From positions 1-64,000 of the forward strand of contig JBCAQO010000007.1 in assembly GCA_039111635.1 (NCBI GenBank): a stretch of 64,000 nt of DNA, in the 5' to 3' direction. This stretch comes from Heterobasidion occidentale (lineage: Eukaryota > Basidiomycota > Agaricomycetes > Russulales > Bondarzewiaceae). The number at the start of each line of letters is the position of its first letter. Position 1 is the stretch's first letter. The notes below the pieces were generated by a model. That model saw nothing but the letters and a program-made list of their open reading frames with translations. It was not told where the DNA came from and did no database searches. The position numbers were made by a program, and so were the translations under genes. Positions 20,224 to 32,171 of this stretch are shown here, piece by piece.

Positions 20224-23010
20224 TCAAATACCGAAAGCGCCACTTCGCCAACCGTCCCTGCTTTTCTCTAAGCGCTCTCTCGCCTCCTTGAGCCGCTGCG
20301 TCCTACTGAGATCTTCTTTGACAGAGCCCACTCGCTCGGTCGCGGACCGTACGACATCAGCGGTTATATCCTCAACATCTTCAATGCCTTCCCGCACCTC
20401 CTCGACCACCTCAGACAGCTGCGAGACGTGTAAATCCTCGGAGTATGGACCGGCGTCATTCTCCACAACCTGTGGCCCAACACCAACGGCAATGACAGTC
20501 TCATTCGATCTTTGTGTTTCAGGTGCGTCCAATTTTTTCGGCGCAAGGCTCGTATGCATGATGCCTTTCAAGGAAACCTCAGTGGTAGTAATGGCGTCCG
20601 GCTGAGAGTCGTCGGGCCTAGAATTGCCGGCATCTTCTTCGGGAGTGGAGATGTCCATCCCGTATGGAACGCCGACGGATTGAAGAACAGCAGACCAATA
20701 ATGGTCCAGGGAAGGCGCACCCTCCTGGCCCCGTTTTGCCGCCTGCAATTGTGCGAGGTCGCGTATCTTGCCCAAGAGTCGACCTAAGGAATCTATCCCC
20801 ATACGAAGCTGCTCCTCCATGATCCGTCTTATGAAGAAACGAACCACGGGCCCAGATAGTGGCTGTATAAGAAGCGCGTTGACAACCCAGTGTTTGCTTT
20901 TTTCGATGGTGAAGCTAAGGCCAGGGACGTCAACTATGACGTTTGTGGAACGAAAGACGGACATATGTTCGGTCGACGAGAGATTGGAGAACTCTTCTCG
21001 GCCTTGAAGCTCCGTTTCCATCTCCAGTTGGACGTCCATCGTGATTCCCTGTCCGACCGCGTCCTGGCTACCTACATCAATGTTGAGAGTCCCTTGATCT
21101 TGGTATCCCAGGAGCCCCTTAAGGAGGAAGTAGTAGTTCAATCCCTTGGCAGATAGACGAGCCCCGTCGAGATGTAAATGCATGCGGGTAGCAGTTCTCA
21201 GATTGCTATCTCCGTCAGGCTGACCACTAGCATGGTCTAGGCGCAGTTCCGTCCAGTTTTCGAATGCGAGATGGTCAGGAAGGAGCGAAGCGGACACTGA
21301 CCCAGAAGTCAAGGAAATACCGTCAACAGCCACATCCATGAATCTATCCCTATACTCCACGCGAGGGACAGGAACGGTGCGAAAAGTTGCCAAAAGCCGT
21401 GGCAGTAGCCATGCAAATGCATCGTGTTTCAGCTCTGCGCGACGCCGCCGAGTTTCATGAATCGCGCTGGACAGAGCTGTGCTGCCAAACTCAGCCAACG
21501 CATCAGAAATATTATTGATGACATCGACGAGCCTACGCGTAGAGCGATCTGATAACAGCGCATCGATGAACGACTGTATCTCGTGCACCAATGTAGTGCA
21601 GTGGAGAGACAGCTGTGAATGCGACTCGGAAGTGAAGATTGTTTGGCCGCGGTCGTACAACTGCTCCAGCGCAGGGCTCCATTCCATGACATCGCGTATC
21701 TGTTCTGTTGCAGTGCCTGATCAAGCCACTTCCCAAGGTCACGGCACAGTTTCCGCACTTCGCCGTTAGCACCGCCGGGTGCGTTGATGACATCCAAGAT
21801 AATTTGATAAAATGCGTCCGAGATGCGTGCAACTGTGTGCCCGGAAGCGAAACGTTCCACAATGACTTGAAGAAGGTTCCAAACATGCCGTATCTTTTCG
21901 TCTGTGTAGATGGTCGGCGTAACATTGAAGGCTGAAGGGTTCGACGCGTCTACTGCGGCGAATTTGTCCGCATATTTTTGAGCCAGTGCGATGACGGTTT
22001 GAAATGCCTGTCGGTGCAAGGGATTTTGCTGGGCTGTTGTCACTATCTATTGTTTCTGATCAGTACCACAGCGATAGAACAGACCCTGATTCTCAACTTG
22101 TTTCACTCGGAAGAGAATCGTATCCTTGAGTTTGAACGAAGATTCAGCTGCAAGTACGCGAAGATGGCGATATTTATCTTCCGCTAAGGACTTCCATATC
22201 GTCACCAGCCTCACGAATATGCGCCCTGACTTCCTCAGGTGACAAACTGCCATGACGAGCTGCTTGCTCCACTTTTTCGGCATAAATCGACTTGATTTGC
22301 GAGTGTTTCGACTTCGACCGCTACAGATGCTGTGATGTCCCGTGCAGTGATGAATATGTCAAATAAGAGTATACGGAATATGGAGGATGTCACGAGAAGT
22401 TTGGACAATTGTTTCATGCATCGAAGAATTTCGACGGTATCTGAAGTAAGCTCTTCGGCGCCAGGAAGCTCAGCTGCATTGGCATTCAAATTATCATCCA
22501 CAGATGGCAGATACAGAAGAAGCTAGCTCACATGAGCCGTCAAGATGCACTTCATCCGAGGAACGGACAGTCAGCTCTGCCTGGACTGAAGGCGATGATT
22601 CGATCTGCGAAAGCTCATAAACAAGTTGTTGAAAGACGTCGTCGGCTGAAACGTTGTATCAAAATGACAGCGCGGATTGAGATGCGACGTAAAACCCCAC
22701 CGTTTTTCTCGAGTCCAATTTCCATAGCGACCTGTAAAGCCTCACCAAAAGTAGACAGGAGGCGCGCTCCAGAGGCGCTCAGCTTTGCACGGCTTGCCAA
22801 GTCATCGGTTTTGAGTAGCTCAGATCTCAAGAGACGACGCAGAGCCTGGTTTATCTGGTCTTGAGAGGGGTATTTTCCCGCATTCAACGCGCCAAGAGCT
22901 TCTGCAATTTTGCTCAAATGGAAAACGGCGGTCGACGTGTCTCGAGCGAGGATAGGATCCCGTTCAGAGGAACGACGTGCACGCCGACGACAGGAGAAAA
23001 TATGACCCAT
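20224..23010 (-). CDS. HAM1-like protein (HAM1 N- and C-terminal domains, BPI-like lipid-binding fold)
   Basis: This is a fungal protein of the HAM1_N/HAM1_C (DUF5923/DUF4449) type. Members carry a BPI/LBP-like lipid-binding C-terminal half, and function is poorly known. The start at 23010 gives MGHIFSCRRRARRS, a pattern suited to N-myristoylation (Gly2, Ser6) and palmitoylation (Cys7). Exon 1 holds ALGALNAGKYPSQDQINQAL and LSASGARLLSTFGEAL. A middle exon (about 22235-22501) has QLSKLLVTSSIFRILLFDI. The next (about 21700-22043) has GEVRKLCRDLGKWLDQ. The last long exon, ending at 20224, contains RAELKHDAFAWLLPRLLATFRTVPVPRVEY and a long beta-rich region, then an acidic, charged tail (VVEEVREGIEDVEDI). 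The last exon alone codes about 480 aa. Splice sites were not all resolved. Confidence 0.75.
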
Positions 23011-24065
23011 GAAGAGAGGAGCAATCAGTCGGTGATTTCGGAAGCCCGTGGAGGAGGATTATCCCCTTGTGAATGATGATGGCCCCTACTGGATGGTCGG
23101 TCATTCGAGAGTCGAAACACTAGCTCAAAGCACTGCTGAAGGAGAATTTGACGTCGTGGAATCTAGATTCATGACCGCCGTTAGCAGAGACCCTAGAGCT
23201 ATATCCCGGAAATGTGCCAGACTAACCCTGAAGAGCTAAAAATGGATTGTTGAAGGACATCTGCACAGCGCGGGTTTGAAGGCGGCTTTGGCTTATCGCA
23301 AGGGATGCGTTTGTGACCGAGCGTCACTCATTACATCCTGTGACCATCTGGCCGCATCCGTCACGGCCCTGCCGCTCTGCCATTCACCAGCTCATCTCTC
23401 GAGTGTATTCTTGAACCTCACACCTCTAAAGCCAATTTCCATCAACAATATCTCAAGCTGGCCCATCAAACAAGTATATTGCTACTATCTGTACGCATGT
23501 GTACCAAATCTATCACCCCATACCCGGGTCGAAGGATCTAATCCTTGGTAATCCGTGGTGCAGCGGCAGCTGAGCCAATTTCCCATTCACAGGAATGGCT
23601 CCATAACATTAAAATCGCTGATCATGAAATGCACTGCTTTTTCAAACTTCATCGAATATCATGATCTTTTCCGATCTCCCATCGGAAGGATAGATGCTTT
23701 ACTCTGGTGATGGCAATTTCCGCAGAGGTGATGTTGAGTTGATCGCGCCTGGGGACCTGCGGAAATGGAAGGATGACTCCGAGAATCTTTTACGAATTGT
23801 TTCCTAGCGATAACGACAACTTCACTGGTGCCTTGAGTGACGGCTCACATGTGTTCCTCTACTGGTATAGTTTCCTGCGCCACTGTCCTGAGACCCCTCA
23901 TTCAGGTAATCTACCGCATACAGGATATCTCCCTGCACGTCTGGATATACCGACAGTGAAGCGAGAAATTATGTTGCATGGATGGCGTATGATTAAGTGT
24001 TCGCCGCCCTCCAGCTAAAAAGGCCATCGCCCACCACTTGTGGGCTCCATCCCATCATCTTTGCA
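23011..24065. promoter_or_regulatory. Divergent intergenic region between HAM1-like and AONS genes
   Basis: About 1.05 kb lies between divergent start codons. Short frames are present without motifs. It should contain both promoters. No tRNA passed inspection. Confidence 0.35.
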
Positions 24066-25527
24066 ATGGAGCCCACTCTTAATGCATACCTCAACCGCCA
24101 TCTCTCTGAACGTCTCTTCGCCGTAACTATCGAGGATGATGCCGCTATATCTCCCACAGCCGATTTCTCCTCGAACGACTACATGTCCCTGACCAAAGAT
24201 TCCGCTCTTCGCCAAACTTTTCTCGAAAGACTGTCTCTCGAGCCCAACGTTCTCGGGGCCACTGGCTCTCGCCTCCTTGATGGCAATACCCCGACACACT
24301 TGGCCCTTGAAGCCCGGCTCAAGCACTTTTATACAGGCCCAGGCGCCGCAGCCGTCTTCAACTCGGGATACGACGCCAATTTATCTGTCTTCAGCACTCT
24401 CCCACAGAAAGGGGATGCCTTCGTCTTCGACGAGCTCATCCACGCCTCAATTCGCGATGGGATGCTTGCTTCCCGAGCTCGAAACATGATGTTTCCCTTT
24501 TCACATAATTCCATTTCATCGCTCGAGGCGACTCTCAGACAAGTGATGAAGGATCATCCCCACCTCGCTGATGGGAACGGTACGATCTTTATTGCGGTTG
24601 AGAGCCTCTACAGTATGGACGGCGACTTTGCGCCGTTGAGCGACGTTATACGGGTTATGCACGAGAGAGTCCCGCCTCAGTCTCAGCACCTCATAATCGA
24701 TGAGGCGCACACGACAGGGAATTATGGCGCGGGTGGACGAGGATATGTGAGTGCTCTTGGCCTAGAAGACTATGTCCATACGCGGATCCATACATTCAGT
24801 AAGGCGCTGGCTTTCGGCGGCGGTACGTTTCCTCCGCAATAGGCGCCTGTCTCCCGCTGATCGCCCTTACTCCTGATCGCTTTAGCCGTGGTCATCACTT
24901 CGCCATTGAATCACAAGTACCTCATGAATTTTGCACGCCCAATGCTGTTCGCCACCGCTTTACCCATCTGCAACATCATAGGCATCGATTGTATTCACTC
25001 CTGGATTTCTAGTGAGCGTGGTCGCGAGGTATGCCTTTCATTTCATCCATTCCACCGTCGAATACTCATCTTGCCTGTGCAACAAGCTTGCCGATCAACT
25101 GAACGGGAACGCGATTTATTTCCTGGGCCTCCTCGTTCGCTCCCTCCACGGCATCCCCACTTCACTCCTCTGCCCCATCCTCACCAACCATACTTTCCGT
25201 GCCCCTTTGCCCTCCTTATCGACGAACTCTTCTGCTTCTACTCCAGACCGTACATCCTCGACACTCTACGTTTCTCCCGTTTTCCCCATCAAGTCGTCTC
25301 AGTCCGTCGCCCTCGCCGCACACCTCCGTGCAAAGGGTTACTGGACCCGTGCAATGCCGTTCCCAGTTGTTGACCGAGGCCAGGAACGCGTGCGCATCTG
25401 CGTGCGTGCGGAGCACACCCACGACGACATGGACCAGTTCGTTGGTGAGCTCGTGCGTTGGGCACATGCGCGGATGGCTGCTGCAATGGAACTTCCAATG
25501 GGCAGGCAGATGGCTGCTAGACTTTGA
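24066..25527 (+). CDS. 8-amino-7-oxononanoate synthase (PLP-dependent), putative peroxisomal
   Basis: A class-II PLP enzyme of the alpha-oxoamine synthase family, condensing pimeloyl thioester with alanine in biotin synthesis. Three exons (24066-24822, 24886-25028, 25087-25527) join in frame to 446 aa starting MEPTLNAYLNRHL. Family marks are DFSSNDYMSLTKD, GATGSRLLDGNTPTHLALE, AVFNSGYDANL, DELIHASIRDGM, IDEAHTTGNYGAGGRGY and the PLP lysine in HTFSKALAFGG (exon 1 end), then VVITSPLNHKYLMNFARPM. The absence of 5-aminolevulinate or serine palmitoyltransferase hallmarks favours AONS. The protein ends MAARL, whose ARL tripeptide fits the type-1 peroxisomal signal. Fungal AONS is reported to be peroxisomal. 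The exact acyl substrate is inferred. Confidence 0.85.
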
Positions 25528-26041
25528 TTGGGAATGTGGCAGGCCAATCCCTCACTACTTTTTATCCCTTTGCATTTAACACTTTCTACTCGCAAATTTC
25601 TGACAAGTGATCTCCGACATCGTATTACTCAAATTACACACTCAGGCTTTTGCATATTGTTTCTTCGTTCTAGCCCTTCTCGTGACTTCACATTGTGGTG
25701 CATGTACATCATATTCTGCTCTCGATCGACGCTGTCATCAGTAAAACAGTTGTCTCCATAGTATGGCGAATAAGTACTTTTCGGTGAACGCAGTCCCCAC
25801 AGCGGTGATTCTCAAACTCCGTGGCCACCCGGGCATCAGTGATCGATGATCTGCGGTTGACTTGCTCACAAAGAGAGCGATCGACACTGGTCTCACGGTC
25901 CCACCTGTGTACACTGAACACCTACATACTTCGTATAGAACCGACCAGATTCGTTATGTTAGGAAGACATTACAAGAAATAACAGTTTACAATTATGGAG
26001 CAATGAAAACTTCTTCCTTTCTCAAGAGCCATGGGTAGAGA
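25528..26041. other. Convergent intergenic region, no gene recognised
   Basis: AT-richer spacer between the AONS stop and the DUF6534 gene stop. Nothing recognisable. Confidence 0.4.
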
Positions 26042-27975
26042 TCAATTAGACTGCTTTTGTCCCATTGTGATCGTGTCGGTTGCTCCTGTGTCAGTGGTGG
26101 ACGAAGTGACGTTCAGGTTTTGTTTTGGCAATGTAATCACCGACAGTTCATGAAGCTGTTGACGCACACTGTCTTGAGTGTTTAGTCTAAATTCAATGTT
26201 GGGTAGAGCAGTGGTGCGGACAAAGATGTAGGCGCACAATGATATGAGCGAACACAGCAATACTGTTAAGAGCGCTTAGCATAGGGTTCACGACAACAAC
26301 AAATTAAGGTTAGGAAACTTACAGCGAATGTAGATGAAGTAAAAGGGCAGATACATCCAAGTTGTCGTCTCGGCAAGCTACTGCAATGCAGATATCAGAT
26401 AAACCTGAAAGGTCGCAACGCAGGTAGTACAGACCGCAATCAAACAAGCCCCACTGAATATGCTAAGCGCAAGGTTAACACAGATACGAGAAGAGATGTG
26501 ATGTGATGTTTACGTTGCAAGAAGGCCTGAGGAGAATGATAAGCAAGAAACAAATGCTAGAAAGAATGAACGATCCTCACATGTATTCAGCGCATAGGCG
26601 ATGAGCAATTTTATTGCTTTTCCTGTACTAGATTCCACGACTTAACTAGAACTTATCAGACTGATGTATGACATATACTCACTGGCTGAATTTCGTTCTA
26701 GATTTCTGTAGATAGTATATCATGCACATTGTGATGATGACATCATTGAGAATGTCCATTGTCAATGTGCTTGTGAGGTACGGCTGGATAGTAATGTCAG
26801 CGATTGGCATGGCAACGTCAATTTTTGAACCCAACCATGACAAGGGCAGCTTTTGCAAAGGTGTGAATTCTTGCGCTGGAGATTACAGTCAATGCATAAT
26901 AAAGACACAGAATTGGTTATACATATGCCTTTATGACATACACTACAGAGATAAAGATATTCTGTTTAGTGATGGAGTATTGCAAGTAGTCGCATTATGC
27001 TATCACCAATGAGACCACCTGCATAAGAGAACACTGAGTCTATATCTTGGCGAGCGTGTCACATACTCACTCATAGCGCCCATGTCCAGAATCAACTAGG
27101 ATTGCACTGTCTGATCAAGCGAAGAGAGTGAGTTTTGTTGAACGTACTACGATCACAGGAAGGACTGTTCGCTTCCAGCTTACTGTGAAGAGATGAATGA
27201 ATCTTTCTCTGTCCCGCATGCTCCTTACTTGGATGAAACTTACAAAAATATACCCGATACGTGAAGAAGCTGAGGTTTATGGTCCATAAATAAGCATCAT
27301 TATGAAAATGAAGTGAAACAACTCACATTTGGACGAGACCAGTGAGAATACCCTACAGATGTCACGTCATGCCATTGGTAGCTTCAGTCCCAAGCAAAAG
27401 TTTTGACTTACCCCAACAACGACCATTCCCTGCAAAATATTCAGCTATAATTCAAGAAGATAATCAAATGGTAATCTGCACCAAGTCACTCCTATAATAA
27501 TCAGTGAGTTTGGGTCAGTGTTGAAGTGATGGAATTCCGATTCTTACCATGTAACGAGGGCTAGGACCTTATAGTCACCAAAGTTCGTTACTGAATAATG
27601 GTAGAGAAAGACAATCAGAAGCCCGATGTGCAATGTGTCGAGCGACCTGGGTTAGAGTCAGTGACGTAAAGGCTCAACAAGTTCCTTAGACCCACAGCAC
27701 GATGGCGACCTTGGATTTTGCATTAGCTTCAGGCCAAAGGGTACAATAACGATGAATCTTACAAAAATTTTGACAAACAGGCCATCTTGGCTGCAATGTT
27801 GATAGTAGTATAAATAGGTTTGCATACATGCAATTCCATAAAGCCTAGAATGTGGAAACCATTTTCAGTTGTCAAGAATAAATTATTAGATCAAGGCTGT
27901 GACAGACACTGTGGACATCACGACACCAACGAAACCTGTACCCAGCAAGGAGCTCAAAGAAACAAAAAATGACAT
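26042..27975 (-). CDS. DUF6534-family integral membrane protein
   Basis: A member of a large basidiomycete family of multi-pass membrane proteins with unknown role. The probable start, ATG 27975, gives MSFFVSLSSLLGTGFVGVVM followed across a junction by YGISCMQTYLYYYQH. Further exons read SLDTLHIGLLIVFLYHYSV and TNFGDYKVLALVTW, the family signature. The final exon contains IFVRTTALPNIEFRLNTQDSVRQ and stops at 26042. The coding region is split into many very small exons separated by introns of about 50-60 bp, so the complete model is not resolved. A solo LTR lies 67 bp upstream of the start codon and has probably replaced or split the native promoter/5' UTR. Confidence 0.65.
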
Positions 27976-28041
27976 GACAAGACCTTGGGAGAGTAGCTCA
28001 AGATCTATCTCCTTATATATTGTGGTGTATGTGAACATCAT

Positions 28042-28858
28042 TGTTAAGACCTGGTCTTCGCACGTGATGTGCCAGGAGGCTCCTGAGTCACTGAGGGACG
28101 TGCCAAATCCAGGTGCGTCCGATAAAAGCACCAGCAGCTAACTGTGTGCGTAATTTGGAATGCACGAGGGATTCGTGATGGTATTGTGTCTCCAGGAATG
28201 CACAAAGGTTTTCCCACAGGTGTGAGGGTACAACCTGATGCGGATCCGGATGGCAGTAGATATGCTGCCCACTAAAGTCAAGATAGAATACTGCTAGTCC
28301 TGTGTAGAACTCAGCCAGTATTGAGACAACGACTGAGTAGTTGAGGATGATGATAGAGAGAAGCGCAGGGCAAGTTAAACCGATGCTCAAGCAGATGTTC
28401 TATTGACAATCAAAGGTCTGGCCTATTGGCAAAGACTATGATGTAGCAGAGGTATGGCTAGTACCAAAGGTCAAGAGTAAGAACAGGTGGGGGAGTAACA
28501 AAGGTGAACGAGCTGGCGATACAGGTATCTGGCTCGTTCTATATATACGTAAACTGCTTTAGGGCAAGATTGACAGAAGGTCTGTGCTTCTTAAGGCACC
28601 AAGGTAAATGATCTAACAGAAGCAAACAATCAACGAACAAACAGTTGGGGCAGGGACAGGAACCAGGAACAGGAACCGTTCAGGTAACTGTGATGACATT
28701 ATCGCTGATCAGGGGTAGAAGATAAGATAAGATAACTCAATGTCTGTTGGTGAAGTCAAAGGGTCGGTCACCGGGTATAGGCCACATCCGTTGGTCATAG
28801 ACCGCATGTCATATGATCTGGTGATCATATATCATGTGTTATAAGCCGGCTCTTAACA
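28042..28858 (-). mobile_element. Solo LTR, family LTR-1 (copy 1)
   Basis: The 817-bp segment begins TGTTAAGACC and ends GGCTCTTAACA with the 5-bp target duplication ATCAT on both sides (28037-28041, 28859-28863). It is homologous to 31215-32043 and, inverted, to the 5' LTR of element 1 at 33385-34189. It contains a minus-strand open frame of 100 codons (28088-28390) conserved between copies but unlike any known protein. The minus-strand TATA (CGTATATATAG) and RNA start sequence AGCTCGTTCA (28505-28514) point toward the DUF6534 gene. Confidence 0.9.
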
Positions 28859-28863
28859 ATCAT

Positions 28864-29523
28864 TGATAATGGAAGAACAAAGTTCTGAGTTATGCAGTCT
28901 CTGCCTGAGAACTTGTGCTGATCATCGCCATTTTATCATGATGTTCCACTCACCTGATCATTTCTATCCCAAAGCTACAAACATTCACTTGATTGAGGTC
29001 ATGCACGCTCAGGTCTCTCTGTGAGTCTGGAAGAGGATACGACTTACTTGATGGCCTGTTGTGAGTTAGCGCCGCTACGGGCGCTCATCTTCAACAGAGC
29101 ACGCATGGTACACCGTATCAAGATATTTTGCGGTTGAAATGGGCTGCGGTTTATCACAAAAAGAAGACGCACTGCACTCTGCAGTACTTCCTATCATGAT
29201 GCTTGTGGTGTAGGGAAAGGCGATGACTTGCACGCTTCCACTCAAAGTCTAGTCCAGCCTGAGCTACCTGAATTCATAAACATGCCGGGCCACTCCACCT
29301 CACACCATGCCTACCCAACCTCCCCCAGCCTCGATGAAGATTGCCACTCAAGCAGAGGACAAGTTGGACTCGTTCTAAACCTCACGTGCATATATCTTAA
29401 CTCATGTCTCAAAATTACATCCTCCTCGACCCCGAGAGGTGGTCAAAGAAGCTGGATGCTTCAATTTACATTTCATTTATTCAGGTTGAGCTCATTTTTT
29501 GCTTTGAATTGTATTCTTGTCGC
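28864..29523. other. Spacer, no gene recognised
   Basis: Between the solo LTR and the LTR-C segment only short frames without motifs are seen. Confidence 0.35.
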
Positions 29524-30606
29524 CTGGTGATGAGCATGCATCCGCGCTAGGGTCCGAGGGAAGTATTCGGGAAGCTTTGGGGAGATACCGAACAGCGCTA
29601 GACGAGTACCGAAGACGCCGACTCGCACCGAACACGGTCGGTTTCTACCCGGCCGACCACAAACCACCGAAGGACGTTTGGCAGCACTTGGGTCAGTTCG
29701 CTCACACTTCACATACTTACCATAACCACACAGGAGTGTTACGATAGGTGTTTACGAGATCGGAGCCAGTATTCCGTGTCGGCCGATGTGCTCTGTGATT
29801 CGGTCGGTCCTTATCGCTTATCTTCCCGACCTCCACATGGTCGGTCAAATGTGATCTTGCACCATTACGTAGCCACCCTGGTCGTACATTACTTCCTTCT
29901 TATTTTCATTGGTTCTCCAACGCCTGTTCCTACTACCTACGCTCGGGCGACGGATCCCGAACGTTCGGGATTTCGCCATCGCTGATTAACTTTTACCTTA
30001 TCACCTTTGGAACCCATATGGACATCTCACCTACCTTCTTATCTTCTCTGTTCGCTAGGGCTTGGCGCCCAGTCGACATCTACTCTCATTTCTTGTTCGA
30101 TATTTTACTTAGGAGCTCTGTTTACTATAAAAACCTACATACAACTCTGGAATAAACCAGCTTTCGCACCCCACAGTTCTGAGCTCATTCGCACTCGTCT
30201 CAACCATCGAAATCATCTTCATCGACTCCCGAAAACTTGTCATCTTCGTCGTTCGGCCTTGTTCGCGTTCGTACTCGTCTCTTCGCTTGTACCCCTCGTC
30301 CTCCCTCGTATATTGTCAGAGTCCTGTGTGGCTCTTGAAGCACGTAGTTGTTGGTCGCGACACTACCTTCTCATTACTGACCGAATCACCGACACGACCG
30401 ACCGAATGTTCGGTCGGTGTTCGGTGCAGTCCCGAAACCGTTCGGGCGCTATAATCTCACCCTCCTCGCTGCTTCTCAAGTGCGCCATCTATTTCTAAAG
30501 TCCTCACTAACGATTCCTTGTGTATCAGATACTAGCTCCAGCACCCCTGCATTAGAGGTTGTTTTGGTGTTGTGCTCGGCACTTAGAGCCACCTCTAGCG
30601 TATCAC
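29524..30606 (+). mobile_element. LTR-C retroelement 3' end, copy 1
   Basis: Direct repeat of 53335-54416. It starts inside a coding tail (ALGSEGSIREALGRYRTALDEYRRRRLAPNT) that stops at the LTR. The LTR is inferred from 29737 (TGTTACGATAGG) to about 30512 (CTAACG, CTAACA in the other copy), 776 bp. A TATAAAAA box is near 30126. About 95 bp beyond the LTR, including an ATTAGAGGT/ACCTCTAG inverted pair, are also shared by both copies. Confidence 0.6.
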
Positions 30607-30848
30607 CGGATACAATCGAGGATTGCATGGGAATGATAATATCAAGGCCAGCTTTTCCACCTTTCTCTTTTCAGCAAGCTGAAATTGTCCCTGTCCAATG
30701 ATGTTGCCACTACCTCTGCTCCTGAAATCCACTCTGTTGACAAAAGATGGCTGTTCGATCAAGCTGCAGATGACTTGACCAAGTGTCTAGCACCATTATC
30801 CCACAGTATCTGCACGATCTCTCGGTTGATCCCACGATAGGGATAGGG
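30607..30848. other. Short spacer beside the ankyrin pseudogene
   Basis: Plus-strand frames are short and unremarkable. Nothing recognised. Confidence 0.3.
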
Positions 30849-32170
30849 CTAGAACATAGGTTGGAACATGGCCTGCGGCACATTTCCGTGGTGTCTACGC
30901 TTGTTAGGGTTCACGCCTCTATCTAGCATCAACTGCACGACTAGTTTATGCCCCTTGTGAGCTGTGACTTGCAAGACCCGCACATAGGCCTCTCTTGAAA
31001 GGTCAGTCTCTGCTCCTAATTGCAGTAGAAGCTTTGCAAGTGCTCCGTGGCCTCGGTACAGTGTTGCCTGGAATGCACTTCCAAACCGTCCTCCCCGAAT
31101 CGTCACAATAGCCCCTTTTTATACCAACAGCCTTACAATCACCTCATGGCCCTTTTAAGATGCCGCTTGCAACGCAGTTCCATATTCTCCTCCCACCATA
31201 TTGACGTCTGCACCTGTTAAGGCCTGGTCTTTGCATGTGATGTGCCAGGAGGCTCCTGAGTCACCAAGGGACGTGCCAAATCCAAGTGCGTCCGATGAAA
31301 GCACCAGCAGCTAACTGTGTGCGTAATTCGGAATGCACAAGGGATTTGTGATGGTATCGTGTCTCTAAGAATGCACAAAGGTTGCCCCACTGATGTGAAG
31401 GTACGACCTGATGCAGGCCTGGGTGGCAATGGATATGCTGCCCACTAAAGTCAAGAGAGAATACTGCTAGTCCTGTGTAGAACTCAGCCAGTATTGAGAT
31501 GACGACTGAGTGGTTGAGGATGATGATAGAGAGAAGCGCAGAGACAAGTTAAACCAATGTTTAACCAGATGTTCTATTGACAATCAAAGGTCTGGCCTAA
31601 TGGCAAAGACTATGATGTAGCAGAGGTATGGCTAGTACCAAAGGTCAAGAGTAAGAACAGGTGGGGGTAACAAAGGTAAACAAGCTGGCGAGACAGGTCT
31701 CTGGCTCGTTCTATATATACGTAGTCTACTTTAGGGCACGATCTACAGAAGGTCCATGCTTCTTAAGGTACCGAGGTAAACGATCTGACAGAAGCAAATA
31801 ATCAACAAACAAACCGTTGGGGCAGGGACAGGAACCAGGAACAGGAACAGGGGCAGGAACCGTTCAGGTAACTGTGATGACATGATTGCTGATCAGGAGT
31901 AGAAGATAAGATAAGATAACTCAATGTCTGTTTGGTGAAGTCAAAGGGTCGGTCACCGGGTATAGGTCATATCCGTTGGTCATAGACCACGTGTCATATG
32001 ATCAGATGATCATATATCATGTGTTATGAGCCAGCTCTTAACAGCACCTCTTTCCAACAGGAGGCGCACAATCCTGGCATGACCTCCATACGACACTGCT
32101 TGTAGGGCGCATCCAAATGTTCCTCTGTCAGCATTCAAATCCACGTCTTGGTGAAGCAATGACCGCAAGA
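30849..32170 (-). pseudogene. Ankyrin-repeat protein, broken by a solo LTR and stop codons
   Basis: On the minus strand 32170-32044 reads DVDLNADRGTFGCALQAVS, then YGGHARIVRLLLERGA. It resumes after the solo LTR at 31214 with GADVNMVGGEYGTALQAAS. These join in frame if the LTR and one GCACC duplicate are ignored. Further repeats follow (GSAFQATLYRGHGALAKLLL, QVTAHKGHKLVVQLMLDRG). Two stop codons interrupt the frame (after ALQAAS and RLLV), and the upstream part is cut off at 32172 by another LTR. Such repeats occur in fungal NACHT/NLR-like proteins, but no such domain is visible here. Confidence 0.8.
31215..32043 (-). mobile_element. Solo LTR, family LTR-1 (copy 2)
   Basis: 829 bp from TGTTAAGGCC to CAGCTCTTAACA, flanked by the target duplication GCACC (31210-31214, 32044-32048). 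It is homologous throughout to copy 1, with mutations in its RNA-start motif (TAAACAAGCT instead of TGAACGAGCT). It interrupts the ankyrin pseudogene. Confidence 0.9.
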
Positions 32171-32171
32171 C

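Noticed and set aside
23510..23560. tRNA-like GGTCGAAGGATC segment
   Set aside because: The T-arm-like run has no matching acceptor, D or anticodon arms around it.
30513..30606. Self-primer site after LTR-C
   Set aside because: The leader at the expected start (AGCTTTCGCACC, about 30159) has no reverse complement just beyond the LTR, so this flank is not the element's 5' internal region by that criterion.
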